A stretch of DNA of 64,000 nt. Source: Dasyornis broadbenti (Eukaryota > Chordata > Aves > Passeriformes > Dasyornithidae). Every line of letters begins with the position of its first letter. Position 1 is the stretch's first letter. Under the pieces are notes generated by a model that did not search any database, had not been told where the DNA came from, and saw only the letters and a list, made by a program, of their open reading frames with translations. The position numbers and the translations under genes were made by a program. Location: NCBI GenBank assembly GCA_013397935.1, contig VZRN01000638.1, positions 236,788 through 300,787 on the forward strand. Direction: 5' to 3'. This document shows positions 1-12,135 of this stretch, one piece after another.

Positions 1-59
1 CGAGGGGGGGGGGCCCAGCACCGCTCCTGTCCCTGATCCTGGAGAGATGGGACCGCAGG

Positions 60-190
60 ACGGAGGGACGGGGCTGTAGGATGGAGAGATGTGAGCGTAG
101 GACGGCGGGAAAGGGCTGTGGGACAGCGGGAAAGGGCTGTGGGACGACGGGAACGGCCGGGACAGCGGGAAGGGAGTGTAGGACGTGTCT
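60..190. repeat. Short degenerate GC-rich tandem repeat
   Basis: Units of the form GGGACaGCGGGAAaGGgctgt recur about six times with changes (60-190). Open frames across it give Gly/Thr/Arg-rich repetitive translations, which is a tandem-repeat artefact rather than a protein. Confidence 0.6.
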
Positions 191-766
191 GCATTTTCCG
201 CAGGACCCTCCATCCCCCGTTTCGCAAGCGGCCGCATTTCTCACCTCAGCCCCGCCGGCGGGGAAGGTTGGCCCAGGGCTTTGTTCCCCCACCCCTCGGG
301 TTTCAATCCCCCTTCTGCTCTCCCTCCTAATTTAATTGTCACCCGTCAGTCTGGGGTTTGGGATGAAACCCAACGGAATCGGGGTTTGTAATCTCTGAGC
401 AAGATCAAGCTTGGACACACAAGTGTTTATTCCGCCCTCCCCGGCTCCCAAGCAGTAGAATTTAAATTGCAAATAAAGCAACGATAATAATAAAAATAAC
501 ACCGTAACGGGCGCTCTGTCACCCTTATTAATAATTCAATTCCTTAATTAAAAATTGCACCAAATTACCAAATACAAGACCTTATGTTTCATAGAACAGC
601 CATGGGGTAGTATTTAATACATTATAAATGTTCACAAATTTTTGCAGAGCAGTAAAACTTAAGGCAGTGGATGGTGGTGCTTAATCTAAGACATTTTAAA
701 CCCGAATTAATTATTTTTCACCCACCCATGTTCATTTCTTTACCCCGGTAACAATAACAGCAACAT

Positions 767-782
767 TTTTTTTTTTTTTTTA
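767..782. repeat. Poly(T) tract
   Basis: An uninterrupted run of 16 T is visible. No element boundaries were recognised around it. Confidence 0.7.
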
Positions 783-2199
783 AGAGACAGCCTAGATTTT
801 GCTCTCTCCGTATTTTTTGCCACCAATTTTAGAGGAAAGAAGCAAAATTCTTGGAGACAGATGAGTGTTTATCAGGCAGTGTGCCCCAAAGGAAACCAGG
901 CCCAGTCCTGATGCCCCTGTGCTCTTCTGATGATGGGAAAACCTTGGCTTGGCCGGCAGAAAGGGGCTCCCCAAATTTGGTTCTCCCAAACTCAGGGGGG
1001 TATTTTGAATGGGCAAACCATCTCACTCTGGAAATTTAAGGATGCATAGAAAAAACACACCAACAAAGCACCAGAGAGCAAATAAAGTCCCAAACTGGGT
1101 GAAAAAGTGGCATTTTATGTGCCTGAAGGTCAGCAGAGTGTTGTTTCTTGGGGAGAATTCTTGCAGGCGCTGGTAAAATAGAGGTGGAAAAATGCAATTT
1201 TAAGGAAAATTTTACTTTAAAAAAATTAATGGTGTTGTCCCAAAACCTTCAGTGGTTTTGTTTCTCATTGGCATTAGGCTCTGGGCAGAAATTTTTGCGG
1301 AGCTTTGCAAGCGTATGAAGAAAAAGGAATGCAAATATAATATATCAACTTTGAGAGGTTTTATTCCCAAATTCATGCACCAGCCCAGTGTGTCCTTCCC
1401 TCCCTGCAATTTCCTTATTGAAAAGGAGGTGCAGAAATGGGATATTTGGGGATCTCCCCCTGCTCAGTGACGCTCCCAGGGCAGACGAAGGCGAAATCTT
1501 GGGTCCTTCAAGGCTTTTGCAACCCTTAAGTGTTGCATAAGAAACTTAACGCAGTGTCTGCTTCCCATTTTGGGGCTCATTCACTGGCTGCAAAACCAGG
1601 TGGGAATCTACCTCAAGAGCTCAGTCCACAGGCTTAGAAAAGAAAATTTTGCTCAGGCTGGGAGGGAAAGGCAGAAATGCGGATTTTTGCTGCGTCAGCC
1701 CCGCATTTCGGGAGCGTGGGATCCCGAAAAAGGTGATTACACTGCCAAAACTCCTCAGTTGTAATGATCAGGTTGGGTTCTTATGGGTCTGGGTTGCTTT
1801 GGAGCGGGGAATGTGTGTAATTATGGCTGCAGGATTGCAAAAAGGGAGATGGGAATATCTGGAAATGCCAAATATTCACCTTGTCGGCGGGTCGGAATCC
1901 GCGCTGCCGTCTGGCAGGAAGGTGTAAATTCGCCTTTGGTGCGCGAGTGTGAAACGCCGCTTAAATAACCGGGGAAATAGGTGAGAATTTGCTCTGACCT
2001 CCCAAATTAACCCAAATTATAGAAGCAAATTTCATTATAAGGCTGGGTTGAGTTATTTTTCAATTTTAAGAAAAATTGTGTGTCCCCTTTGTGGGACAAA
2101 ACCCTCGCAGCTGTCTATGGTCACGTCCCACATTACAGCGAAATCTGAAAACCCCTCCTGCCTTTCCAAGTCTTCCCCACACCGTCGGTCACGGTGACC

Positions 2200-2400
2200 G
2201 GGCCTGAGCTGTAAATACATCTGTAATGACAAATTAAACCCAATTATCTGCCAGGCCTGAGCGCTGAGGTCTTTCCACACACGGCCGCTTGCACGTGCGT
2301 GACAGCCCTTGAAAATAATTCCATCACCGTTGGCACGAGTAGCATTAAAGGCTCTTTTGAAAACCCCCGTGTTCTCAAACCTATTCCAAAAATGTTGGAT
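2200..2400. promoter_or_regulatory. AT-rich non-repetitive block, candidate conserved element
   Basis: The block contains a GATA-type site (AATTATCTG, 2242-2250) and homeodomain-like AATTA motifs. The 13-mer TGACAAATTAAAC at 2227-2239 recurs exactly at 11155-11167 in another non-repetitive block of the same intron. This is inference from motif content; conservation was not tested. Confidence 0.25.
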
Positions 2401-4162
2401 TATTTTTTTTTTTCTTTTTTTCCCTTTTTTTCCAAGAGCTCTTTGCTGCAGGTTATGTTGAGTTTGCAGCATTCCCCGCGCTCTTGCGCCCTTTTAAACG
2501 CTCGCGGCGCTCGGCGGCGATTTCTTTTTCACTGTGATAAGCTCGGGCTGGATTTTCTCATCCCCCAAAAAAAGAACTGGCCGGTGCTGGGTCTGCTCCA
2601 AAAGAAGAGCCGGGCAGATATTTTCCAAGCTGGATGCAGATCTGACCCCGACATCAGCGCTGAAATGTTTCAGCTTTTGGGTTTTGGCAAGACCTGGATT
2701 TTAAAGCCAAATTTGGGGCAGCGTCAACTGGAAGCGAAAATAATTTTTTCTTTTCCAAGAAGTGCCCGGTGATTATTTTTTTCTCAATTATTTGCTGGCA
2801 CAGAGGAGCCTTTTTGCTTAATGAGGAGGATACCTAAATGTAGGATGGAGTCTTTGCTTGGGGGGAGCAAAGTTGGGCCTTTCTGATGTCTTTTTGCTTT
2901 CTCTGCCTTTCCAAGGCCAGACCTGCCCAGGTGCCAGGAACAGCCATCCCCTAAAAAATAGATTCCCTATGGACTGTGACAAAAGAAAACCAACCTCAAA
3001 AACAGCCACAGAGCTCAGAGCTGAAGCCATTCCTGTTTTAAAGCACAGGGAGGTTCACTGGGTGCTGGTGCAGGATCAGGCTCATGCAAGGAGATTCCAT
3101 AGGGAAGAAACTCAGCCCACTGCAAATTACATGGGAATTTCCATGTTTTCTCAGGGAGGTGAAGCCCCAAAATCCAGTGGGACCTTCCTTTTTTTGTTTT
3201 CTGAAAAGTGGCCACTTGGTTTCTAGGTTGTAGCATGAAGGAATTCGTGGTGTTCTTTAAATTATTTTTAGTCACCTCTAAAGTTTGTGAGACCCTTATC
3301 GGAGCCAGCTGGGCTCAAGCCGCTCACACCAGCCTTGGGAGAGATTCAGAAATTCGTTTTGTTTGTAAAAGAGGAGAAAAAAAAAAAACCCCTCCTGGAA
3401 AGCCAGAAAATAATAATTTTTCCAGCAGAGGTGGGGTGAGGGCAGCCGGATGAGGGATCACACAGGGCTGATCTCCCATCTCCACCAGGGACTGGTACTG
3501 GATTGCTTCTGAATCTGGGATAGCAAAACTGCTGCCTGGAAATGCTTCCTCCTAATCCCTGGGAATTAAGTTGGTGTCTGCCGGGGGAGCATTTCAGGAG
3601 AGGTCCCGTGGTGGGACGCCGCTCCCTGCTCCTGCTGTTCTTCCCAGAGCTCAGCCCTTTTCCGCTGGGCGATGCTTCCAGAGTGGTGGATTTACAGGGG
3701 GCTGGGACAGGGCTGGGTTCCTGTTGCCACCAGGCTCTTCTCAAAGGTTAAAACCCAAATTTGGGGCAGAGATGAAGCAGCGGGGGGAGAAGGAGACCAC
3801 GCCAGCCCCTTAGAGTGACATTTTGCCGATTCTTTCTGGTTTCTCCACATGGAACTCTCTGTGTCTGTAATATTTAAACAAATTCCAGGTTGTCCTCTGA
3901 CCTCGAGGGCCTTCTTTGGCTCTGCAAACATCTCCAGACAGTTCAGGAGACATCTCCCTCTTGCTGGATTCTCAGCTGCCCACCCCCAACTGTCGCCAGC
4001 CCTCGTGCTTTGGTGCACCTCAATTTTCCTTCAAGCTCCAGCTTGCGGAGTCCTGTTATCGTATGTCAGGCTCTGCTCTTTCAGAGAGGGAAAGAACAGC
4101 TTTCCTGGACAAGGAAGAGGCTGGAAAACACTGATTCTTTCACGCTGAAATTCTAGACGAGG

Positions 4163-4245
4163 CAAAAAAAACGCCAAAAAACCAAAAAAAAAAAAAAAAC
4201 AAAAAACAAAAAAAAAAAAAAAAAAAAAACCAACAAAAAAACCCC
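4163..4245. repeat. A-rich low-complexity tract
   Basis: Long A runs are broken only by single C or G bases. It could be the tail of a decayed retroelement, but no body is recognisable upstream. Confidence 0.7.
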
Positions 4246-5072
4246 AACACAAGATCCATTATTTAAATTCCTATGAGTTTCCAAGCCAGACTCTTGGAAT
4301 TGCAAGCCAGTGACCCACCATTATTCAACATTCAGGGCTTGCAGTGCTGGAGCTGTAAAAAAAATCAGCAAGGCCCTGAGCCCAGACATCAGGACTCCTC
4401 TGAATGACGTTTGGTCCCAGATATCTGAGATTATTTTGGGAGGGGAGCGCTGGCCCCAGGGGCTGCCTGCCCGGGGGACTGGCTGCTGGGAAGGACGCTG
4501 AGCTGGGACACGCCTGGGTGGTGTGGAGCATGAGAGGGGGAGATGGTTTAGAGGGGGATGTCTCTTCCTCACACTCCCCTGGGCTGGGATGATGCTCTGG
4601 ATCCATGACTTTTCCCATGTTTGGTCCTTCATTACTTCCCTGGGACAGATCAGTGATGCTGTAATTTATCCCGATCCTCTGAATGTGAAAATCTGGTATT
4701 GAGGATCTTTCCACTTCCCAAAACAAGCAGGACCACAAGCAGGAGGGTGAAATCCCCCTCACATCCCCTTCCCCCTGCCTCGAGCCACGGAAGGGTCTCA
4801 CTCTTGCCTGCTCTCCCCAATCCCTTCTCTCCCCAAACCCACATCCCAGTCAGGCTCTGCCGCCTCCCTCCACACAAATCAATAACAACGGGTGAGCAGG
4901 TTAATTATAATCACAGAATAAACGCCGCGGTCTCAAAGTTCACCCAACTTCAGCAGCGTTTCAAAACGAGCGGACGGCGCCAAGAAACTTTCATTGATTC
5001 CTCTGGGGCAGGTGTGGGAGTTTGAACCTGTCCCCAGGCTGATCTTGATTCGAGGCCTACTCAATTTTCCTC

Positions 5073-5233
5073 CTTATCTCGACTTTCGCCTATCTTATAA
5101 TGCCTGTTATTTTAGATAAAAAGTCCAATCAATTGAGTTAGAAAAACTGCAAGTTATATGTGGCCCTGATAAGTTCGGTACCTGCCGTTTTATTGGCCTG
5201 GGCTGCGAAGCGACCTTTGCAGATCCTTTATCA
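5073..5233. promoter_or_regulatory. Cluster of five GATA motifs, candidate GATA4 intronic enhancer
   Basis: WGATAR-type motifs are visible at 5074-5079 (TTATCT), 5090-5095 (CTATCT), 5114-5119 (AGATAA), 5168-5173 (GATAAG with T before it) and 5228-5233 (TTATCA), with another TTATCA near 5449. The surrounding 4870-5330 sequence is free of recognisable repeats, unlike most of this intron. GATA factors commonly bind their own intronic enhancers, so an autoregulatory element is plausible; conservation and activity are not shown. Confidence 0.4.
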
Positions 5234-5788
5234 TTCCCTCCTCCCGCCCCGCTCGGGGGCTGAGTTGACTTAACGTCCAGAATAACTAATAAAAGAGGAA
5301 AAGAGAAGGGCCAGGGGTTAGACAAACTCACTGTCCCCTCTAACGTGATGAGCCGTAGTAAACACCTTTTTGTTTGTCCCTGGCTGGAGTCCCGCAGGGA
5401 GGCCGGGATCTGGCTGGGCTTGTGCTGGTGCAGCTCCTCTGAGTGGGATTTATCAGTGGGACAGCTCTGAAATGAGGCAGAGCCTTTGTCTAAATCAGTG
5501 AAATTAGAAGAAAACCGGGACAGGGGTTTGGATATGTCCATATTCGTCAGTGCCGTCACACTCAGGGAGGGATTGGACATATGGAGCCGTCCTACATATT
5601 CCATATATTCCTACACAGGGTATAGACATGTTTTATACTTGTAAAGTGAGGTTTTAAAATATATCATATATGTTTTACATATACAAAGTGAATTTTTAAA
5701 AATATATATGTGTGTTATATTTGTGCATATATATATAAATATTTATGCACACACCATTCTATATAGCTAAGTTCTATGTAGTCATGGA

Positions 5789-5812
5789 ATAATAATAATA
5801 ATAATAATAATC
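5789..5812. repeat. (AAT)n microsatellite
   Basis: About eight uninterrupted AAT units follow an AT-rich stretch (5590-5760) containing several ATATAT runs. Confidence 0.85.
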
Positions 5813-5894
5813 TTAACAGCGAAATCAGAAAGAATTGATTGGAGATGATTCCTAACTTGCTACCATTGCATTCTTAAGGACATCCCAGGCATCC

Positions 5895-5973
5895 CTGCCT
5901 ATGGAAGAGGAGTTGGAACTAAATGATCTTTGAGATCCTCTCCTTTCCAACCCAAACCATTCTGTGATTCTGT
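5895..5973 (+). mobile_element. CR1 LINE 3' fragment
   Basis: The end of the element reads CTTTCCAACCCAAACCATTC followed by tandem ATTCTGTG, the standard avian CR1 3' terminus. Only the last ~80 bp remain, as expected from 5' truncation. Confidence 0.85.
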
Positions 5974-6024
5974 GACATGCTATGTGTATATATACATACA
6001 TATATTTACGTATATATGTATAAC

Positions 6025-6087
<63 letters not shown>

Positions 6088-6116
6088 AACAACAACAACA
6101 ATAATAATAATAATAC
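5974..6116. repeat. Compound (TA)n / (AAT)n microsatellite
   Basis: A TATATACATA stretch leads into more than 20 AAT units with GAT and AAC variants (6021-6115). It begins directly at the 3' end of a CR1 copy. Frames through it translate to poly-Asn, poly-Ile, poly-Leu or poly-Tyr and are not genes. Confidence 0.9.
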
Positions 6117-6427
6117 AATTGATTGTGTTCCTGAAAGAAAGATTTTGCCTGCTTGCTTTGGATAAATGTCTGTCCTTCTGATCTGCACCAGTCTGGGGAT
6201 AAAAGCACCCCCATCTTTGAGCTTCTGGAGATGCAGGATTGTAGAAATCCATGCTGGAAGATCCCTAGCAGGACAACCACCTACCTCAGCAGTGGCTGAG
6301 GGCATGTGGATGAGGCTTGGGAATGCCCAAGGATGGACATTCCCCCATCTCCTCTACAGATCTGAAAACTCTACAGATCAAGGTTTTCAGCCATTGGTGA
6401 AGAATCATCTTTGCGTTGTTTTGTTCA

Positions 6428-6500
6428 AGACAGGCAGGAGTTGGACTCAATGATCCCTGTGGATCCAGCTGAGGATATTCTGTGATTCTGTGATAATTGC
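6428..6500 (+). mobile_element. CR1 LINE 3' fragment
   Basis: The fragment contains GGAGTTGGACTCAATGATCC and ends in ATTCTGTGATTCTGTG. This is the CR1 3' end in plus orientation. Confidence 0.8.
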
Positions 6501-9500
6501 CAGCCCCTGGCATGGTCCAAGCACAGACCATCTCAGCCTGAGCCCATCATCTCCTTGTGCAGCTCCTGGGAAGTTTGGGTGCAAACACTCTAGACTGAGG
6601 TCTCAGAACACCTGAACATGGCCAGACTCTGCTGGCTGGGCTCAGGGTCGGGGTTCACCAGTTACCCCGTAGCCATAAGGCCGATTCCCATGGCTCAGCC
6701 ACGGAGCAGCAGCTTGGCAGGACTCCAGAGCACACCTGCTTGTGGGCACCAGGAATGGCTGCACATGATCCATTGCCTGTGCCCAACTCAGAAACAGCTG
6801 CTCAGGTGGGGTCATGGCATTGTAAATCCCAGGCTTCCCTAATCCTCTACGTTTTTTCCCCACTGTCTCTTCCCTGAGGCCATCAAAGAAGAGTCTCTTG
6901 GCAGACACATCCACTTGGAGATGGGCCATATTTCAGTGAGGGAAAGGCTGTGGCTCCTTTTCCTTTGTCGAAAAAGAACATTTCCAGGTGCCTCCTGCCA
7001 AGCAGACCCCACGCTGTGGCCGACCCCATCCTGCCCATCCCCTGGGCTCTCCATGCTAATCTGAGATTTGTTAAAAAATATTTGGACAGTCGATAAGCAG
7101 AGGAATCTCCTGTTTATCAGAGGAGTCTCAGATATTTACAAGTGTAAGAACTGAAAGGAGGAATAAGGAAGGGGAGGTCACCTTGGTGGGTGGGAGTACA
7201 CTCAGGCACAACTTGACAGTCAGCAGAAGCTGCTGTTGGACACCAGGTCGCCCTCAAAGAGGGGGCCATGCTCCCACCAAAAACCCTCTGGGATGTCTGC
7301 ATTCCTGTCTCCTGCAGAGCTGGGGGCTGTGAACCTTTGGGATGTGGGTCCTTCAGTGTGTGTGTGGGGACTGTCCCTCTGCTCAGCTCTGGGACAACCA
7401 CGGGGCTGGATGGTTTGGGGTCTGGTGGTTTTGGTGATCTGGAGAGCTGTCAGTGCTTTTCCAAGGTTGGCCAGTCCCTCAGGAGCATCTCCTGCCTCTT
7501 CCCAAAACTGTTTAGATCTGATTTAGAGGAAAACAGTCCTTTTTCACCCACCCTTCTTTCATCCATTTCTTGCCTCCATATCTGTGACCATGGCCTTTCA
7601 AAGTTGTCCCCTTGCTCCGCTCCAGTGTCACTCCTTGTCACAGGGAAAGGACAGCGTCACCACGAGATGAAAAGCCTTGCTCAAGGGAATCCTACTGCAG
7701 AGCCAAGCCTGAGCTCAAAGCCAGGCCCAGAATTTGCCCAACCTTCCCTTCATGGCCTTCCTGCACACGGTCTCAGCTGGTCCTTTGGCTGCTTCCACCT
7801 CCACCGTCCTTCAAAGCACGGAAAACATATCCATGAAGGAAAGGAGTATTCCTGGCTGCTGGCAATGGTGTGTGCCACAGACCTTGGCTTGCTGCAGGCA
7901 GAGCAGGGAGTGCTGCAGGGGAGGGACACAATGTTCCCTTTGCCTTGATGGGAAACATTTGGCCTGGGAAGGGTTGCATGGGAGCAGTCTCGCCCCGGTG
8001 TTTCACGAAGCCGGGGAAAACCAGATTTCTTTGCCCTCTGAAAAGGCAGACTGTAGGGCGAATGTTTCCTCAGCAATAAGAAGTCTTTATGTTTTCAGAG
8101 GGAAAACTGTTTGGTCCAGGCAGCCAAGTGGGTACACAGCCATCTTCTCAACCATAGGTGTGTCAGATAAACCCTAAAACTTTCTGGGATGGCATCAAGA
8201 AGTTTCTGTGAGGCTGCACAATGAGGCTTTTTTTGCTTGAAACCGTGTTTCTGGCTAAGTGTGGGGAATTTACCCGGTTCCTGCAGATCCTCAATCACGC
8301 AGGTGATGCCTTCTATTAGTCCAAACCAGGGGAGAGCAGGGAGCCACATCCCCACAGCACCCAGCCCAGTGATGAGCACTGCTCAGACAGGCACTGTCCT
8401 GCTCTCCCTGTGTTTAGATCCCGTTTGTCTCTAAAAGAGCAGGACCCTGTGTGAATTTCCCCCAAATTCTGTCAGAGAAGGAACAGGAAGAGAAGAGCGA
8501 GAGAGGGGGGAAAAGCCAGTGAGCAGAACCTGCTTTTACAGAAACACCCTTGGATCCTTTAGCTCCATCCTCGCTTTCTGATCCCAGACTGTGTGCCAAG
8601 CTGGTGATGTCCCCATGGATAAAGAAAAAGCTCACTGACAGCTTTCTTTTGTCGGCTACAGAGCTCCCCCATGCATAAATTCTGGCTTTTTAAAATTTCA
8701 ATCCCTCCCTGCCCCTTCCTCTTTTGTCTCTCTTTTTTGTTTCTACTTTCCTTTCCAGTTCAGTCCTTCTCTGCTACGGTCTGGACCAACCAGAACTCTT
8801 AACTGCTTTGATTTGACCAGAAACCTTTTGGTGGGATTTTCCCCTTGGAAGTCCAGCTTCTGGAATCATGCAATTCATAGGAACACCTCAACACATTCCA
8901 AAGAAATAGAAAATGTGACCTCCAGCTCCTCTAGCTGCAGCAAAATGCTGGTTAAAAGACTCAAAGAGTAGGAAGGATTTCCAAACTGTCACTTTTTAAT
9001 GGAAACAATTTTGAGATTTGGGACAAAGCAGCTGGGAATGGCAAACCCTGTTTCCCCTGTTGTGGCTGTCCCTTAGAGCAGAAGGTAAGGGTGTCCTGGG
9101 TGGGATTCCAGGGTGTCCATGTCCTTTGTGTCAGCTGCGAGTGCCCCTCAGAGTCCATTTGGGATTTGTGTATGCACAGGATCGTGGCTCTCACCTCTTA
9201 TCATAACAAATTGTTTTAGGAAACTGCTCCTCTGCTGGGAAAACTCCTCTCAGGCTCTGTTTAGAGCCTCTAAGTGGCCTGGCTGTGTGTGAAGGACAGG
9301 TTCTCCTTTGCTGAGTTGCTTCACTGGGTTGAGAAGACACTTCTGCAGGGGGAATTGTTGATATCAAATATCTCTCCAGCTGTAAACAGAACTCCAGTGC
9401 TGTATTAATGGAAGTCTCTTTCCATCCAGAGGGGCTGAAGGCAGGAGGGGGCTGGAGGGAAGTAGAAGACAATCTCGTTTCTCATGCAGGATGGTCTGAC

Positions 9501-9689
9501 CCAAACCAGGCCAGGGAGGGCTCTTTGTCCCCTTCCACAGCCTGGCTTGGGAATAGAAATTTATAAACTGGATGCTGTCTCCGAACTGAAGGATTCAAAA
9601 TCCTTCCTTTTTCTATGAGTATTCTTTTGGATCCTGATCCATCAAGTTTCTGTGTTCGAGATGATCCTTCCAAGGCGAACTGATTTAAT

Positions 9690-9845
9690 CCCACAATCCC
9701 AGAATGGGTTACATTGGAAGGATCTTAAAGCTCTACCAGTTTCACCCCCTGCCATGGGCAGGGACACTTTCCACTATCCCAGGTTGCTCCAAGCCCTGTC
9801 CAGCCTGGCCTTGGACAATTCCAGGAATGGGTTGCTAAAGAAAAG
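9690..9845 (-). mobile_element. CR1 LINE fragment, inverted
   Basis: The reversed CR1 consensus is read: a degraded tail, then CTGCCATGGGCAGGGACACT, CACTATCCCAGGTTGCTCCA and the CCTTGGAC core. The 3' end lies on the left. Confidence 0.85.
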
Positions 9846-10529
9846 CCCAAAGGCCTGGACCTAGGAGTGGATGTAGCTCCAGGCTGGCAGAGTTGGGGTT
9901 TGCAGAGATGGTGGGAAGACCCAAAGAAGTCGCTTCAAGCCCTGGCCAAGCTCCCTCTGATCCCATCTGACTTGTTGCAAGGGGGTATCCAGTTCTCCTG
10001 TTTGGGAAGGCGAAATTCCTCGGATTTTGGGTGGGCCCCATTCTTGGTCAGAGGTGCTCTCGTGACTTCCCCTGCTGGGAAAGGTGCCTGGAGGTGTGGG
10101 CTGGCTGGAGGGGCTCCGATCTGCTTTCCTGTTGATCCCAGCACAGGCCGATCCCAGTGGATGTGAAACCCCTCCCAATGGCCAAGTGTCACGCAGGGCC
10201 ACATCCAAGAATTCTTTTTTCCCTACCAGACCCAATGCCCCACTCAGAAGTCGCTCCTGGCTCCCTGGGGACTGGATGTCCCATTGTGGAAAGTATTCCT
10301 GACATGAGCGCACTCAAGGCCTCACCCAAGATTAGGAGGCTGTTGTGCAACACGCAAGTGACATTTCCTGCCCTGGGGACCTTGCAGTGCTCATAAACTG
10401 TAGATGTGAGGGGGAAAATTCTCTTTTTACACAACAATCTGATGACCAGGATAGGGATGGGACAGAATCCGTCCTCTCCACTGGTCATTCAGCGAGATTT
10501 CATGATCTGCTTTCATGTGAGAAGCTCCT

Positions 10530-11215
10530 TCATTGACTAAAGGCAGAAGTTTATGAAGAATTAAGTAGAAGGCCATCAGGATTAGTCAACAGCAGGGACC
10601 CAGCCCATAAAAAGGACTGAATGATCCCAAGACACAAGATAAGGGCTCTGCAAAGGCTCATGGGGAAGCTGAACATTCAAAGAGGAAGATGAGGCCACTC
10701 AGCGCACACGAGGCTCCCCCAGCCCTGGGCCGACGTCCTTCTCAGCCTGATCAGCAAATCCTTTCCTCAACCCTGTCCCAGTGCTGGCTGTACCTGGCTT
10801 CGGGAGAGGGAGTAAATCTTTCCAGCAGAAAGGGCATTACAGAGGTCACCGGATGGACCCATAAATCTCCATTATCAGGCAGCGGCTCCTGTGCCACAGA
10901 ACGGAAATTATTGCCCTGAGTGCGACTGGGGGAGCCTTTCCTTCCCCCCCTCATTGTTCAGGGCCCTCCGGGAGCCGCTTGGGCCATTTGCTGCCTGAAT
11001 AAACGTTTCCTTCCCCGGCTGCAAAGTACAAGGAATAAGTGTCAGGGGAACTCATAATGCCAGGATTTAGAGCTCCAGCCCCGAGCCAGAAGCCAAGAAA
11101 ACACTTTGCGGCTTTTTCCTGGGGAGTCTCCTTAATCCCCATTATTAATAACAGTGACAAATTAAACAATTAGTGCACTCAAAGCCCGGTGACCTCCCTG
11201 CCCAATATAGCTCAG
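10530..11215. promoter_or_regulatory. Long repeat-free block, candidate conserved non-coding element
   Basis: This 0.7-kb stretch carries no CR1. It contains a GATA site (AAGATAAGG near 10637), TTATCA near 10873, and a TTATTAATAACA / TGACAAATTAAAC / AATTAG homeodomain-like string at 11143-11173. The complexity and motif density suggest regulation in the GATA4 intron; this is inference, and alignment to other birds would settle it. Confidence 0.3.
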
Positions 11216-12011
11216 CCTGATGGTAGATCCTGGCTCCTGTGGGCTCGGAGCCCTGGGAACATTTGAATTTCCTGGGTCTTGGACACCCACCCACATCAAA
11301 CTGCATGGGCTGCAGGTCTTCCAGGTGATACTTTCGCATTATTTTGTAGATCTTCAGGGGTTTTTGAGATGTGTGGTCAGAAGGACAGCTCAGAAAGCTC
11401 CCCCTGGCCACTTCATCCTTGAGTTTAGTGATGCTGTGAAATTACATATAAAAATTAATATAAATGCAATAATTATTATATATATAATTTCTCCTAGAAA
11501 GATATCCAGTCCCTTGTTTCCCACTCCTTTAGGGCCCAAACACCCTTTGTTCAGTAAATGACATGCACCAAGCCCACATCATCTCCTCTAAGCCACCATT
11601 CAGCAGTGCCCGAGACACCTCCTTTGCCATCCCAAAGCATCCTGTGAAGCAGGTGAGGGTATTTCTCCTCCAGGTGATATCTCCTGAGGTCAAGGAGCTC
11701 TCCCTGCTCTGACAGGGCTGCAGGAATGTTTTTAATTGAGGTTGCACTCTGCAGATGTCATCTGACTCAGCACTGGGTGGCGCCCGGAGGGGACACACCC
11801 ATCTGATATGGGCTGTGATTAGGGAGAGCCACCCATTGCGCGGAGCCTCGGTGTACCCCGGGAACAAAGTCTGTCCCTTCCCTGTCTCCAGCACCGATGA
11901 TTCCTGTTTATGAGCGTTCACAAGGATCACCTTTGCCTGCAGCTGAGAGGGGAAAGTCTCACAAATGTCATTGCCACGGAAGCAAAAGGGGACTTTTGGA
12001 AACTTCAACCG

Positions 12012-12135
12012 GTGAAAGTTTGGATGGGGCTTGGAGCAACCTGGGATAGCTTAAGGTGTCTGCCCATGGCAGGGGGTTGGGATGAGATGGGCTTTAAAGT
12101 CTCTTCCAACCCAAACCATTCTGGGATTCTATGAA
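12012..12135 (+). mobile_element. CR1 LINE 3' fragment
   Basis: It contains GGATGGGGCTTGGAGCAACC, a variant of the CCCATGGCAGGGG block and a CCAACCCAAACCATTCTGGG end. Confidence 0.85.

Noticed and set aside
1..330. GC-rich left edge as part of the GATA4 first coding exon or CpG island
   Set aside because: None of the frames resembles the GATA4 N-terminus and the sequence is a short tandem repeat.
5852..6305. Open frames giving poly-Asn, poly-Ile, poly-Leu and poly-Tyr
   Set aside because: These are translations of the (AAT)n microsatellite.
7268..7948. Plus-strand open frame of 226 codons in the GATA4 intron
   Set aside because: No domain, no codon-bias cue and no splice or promoter context; the sequence lies within intronic DNA.
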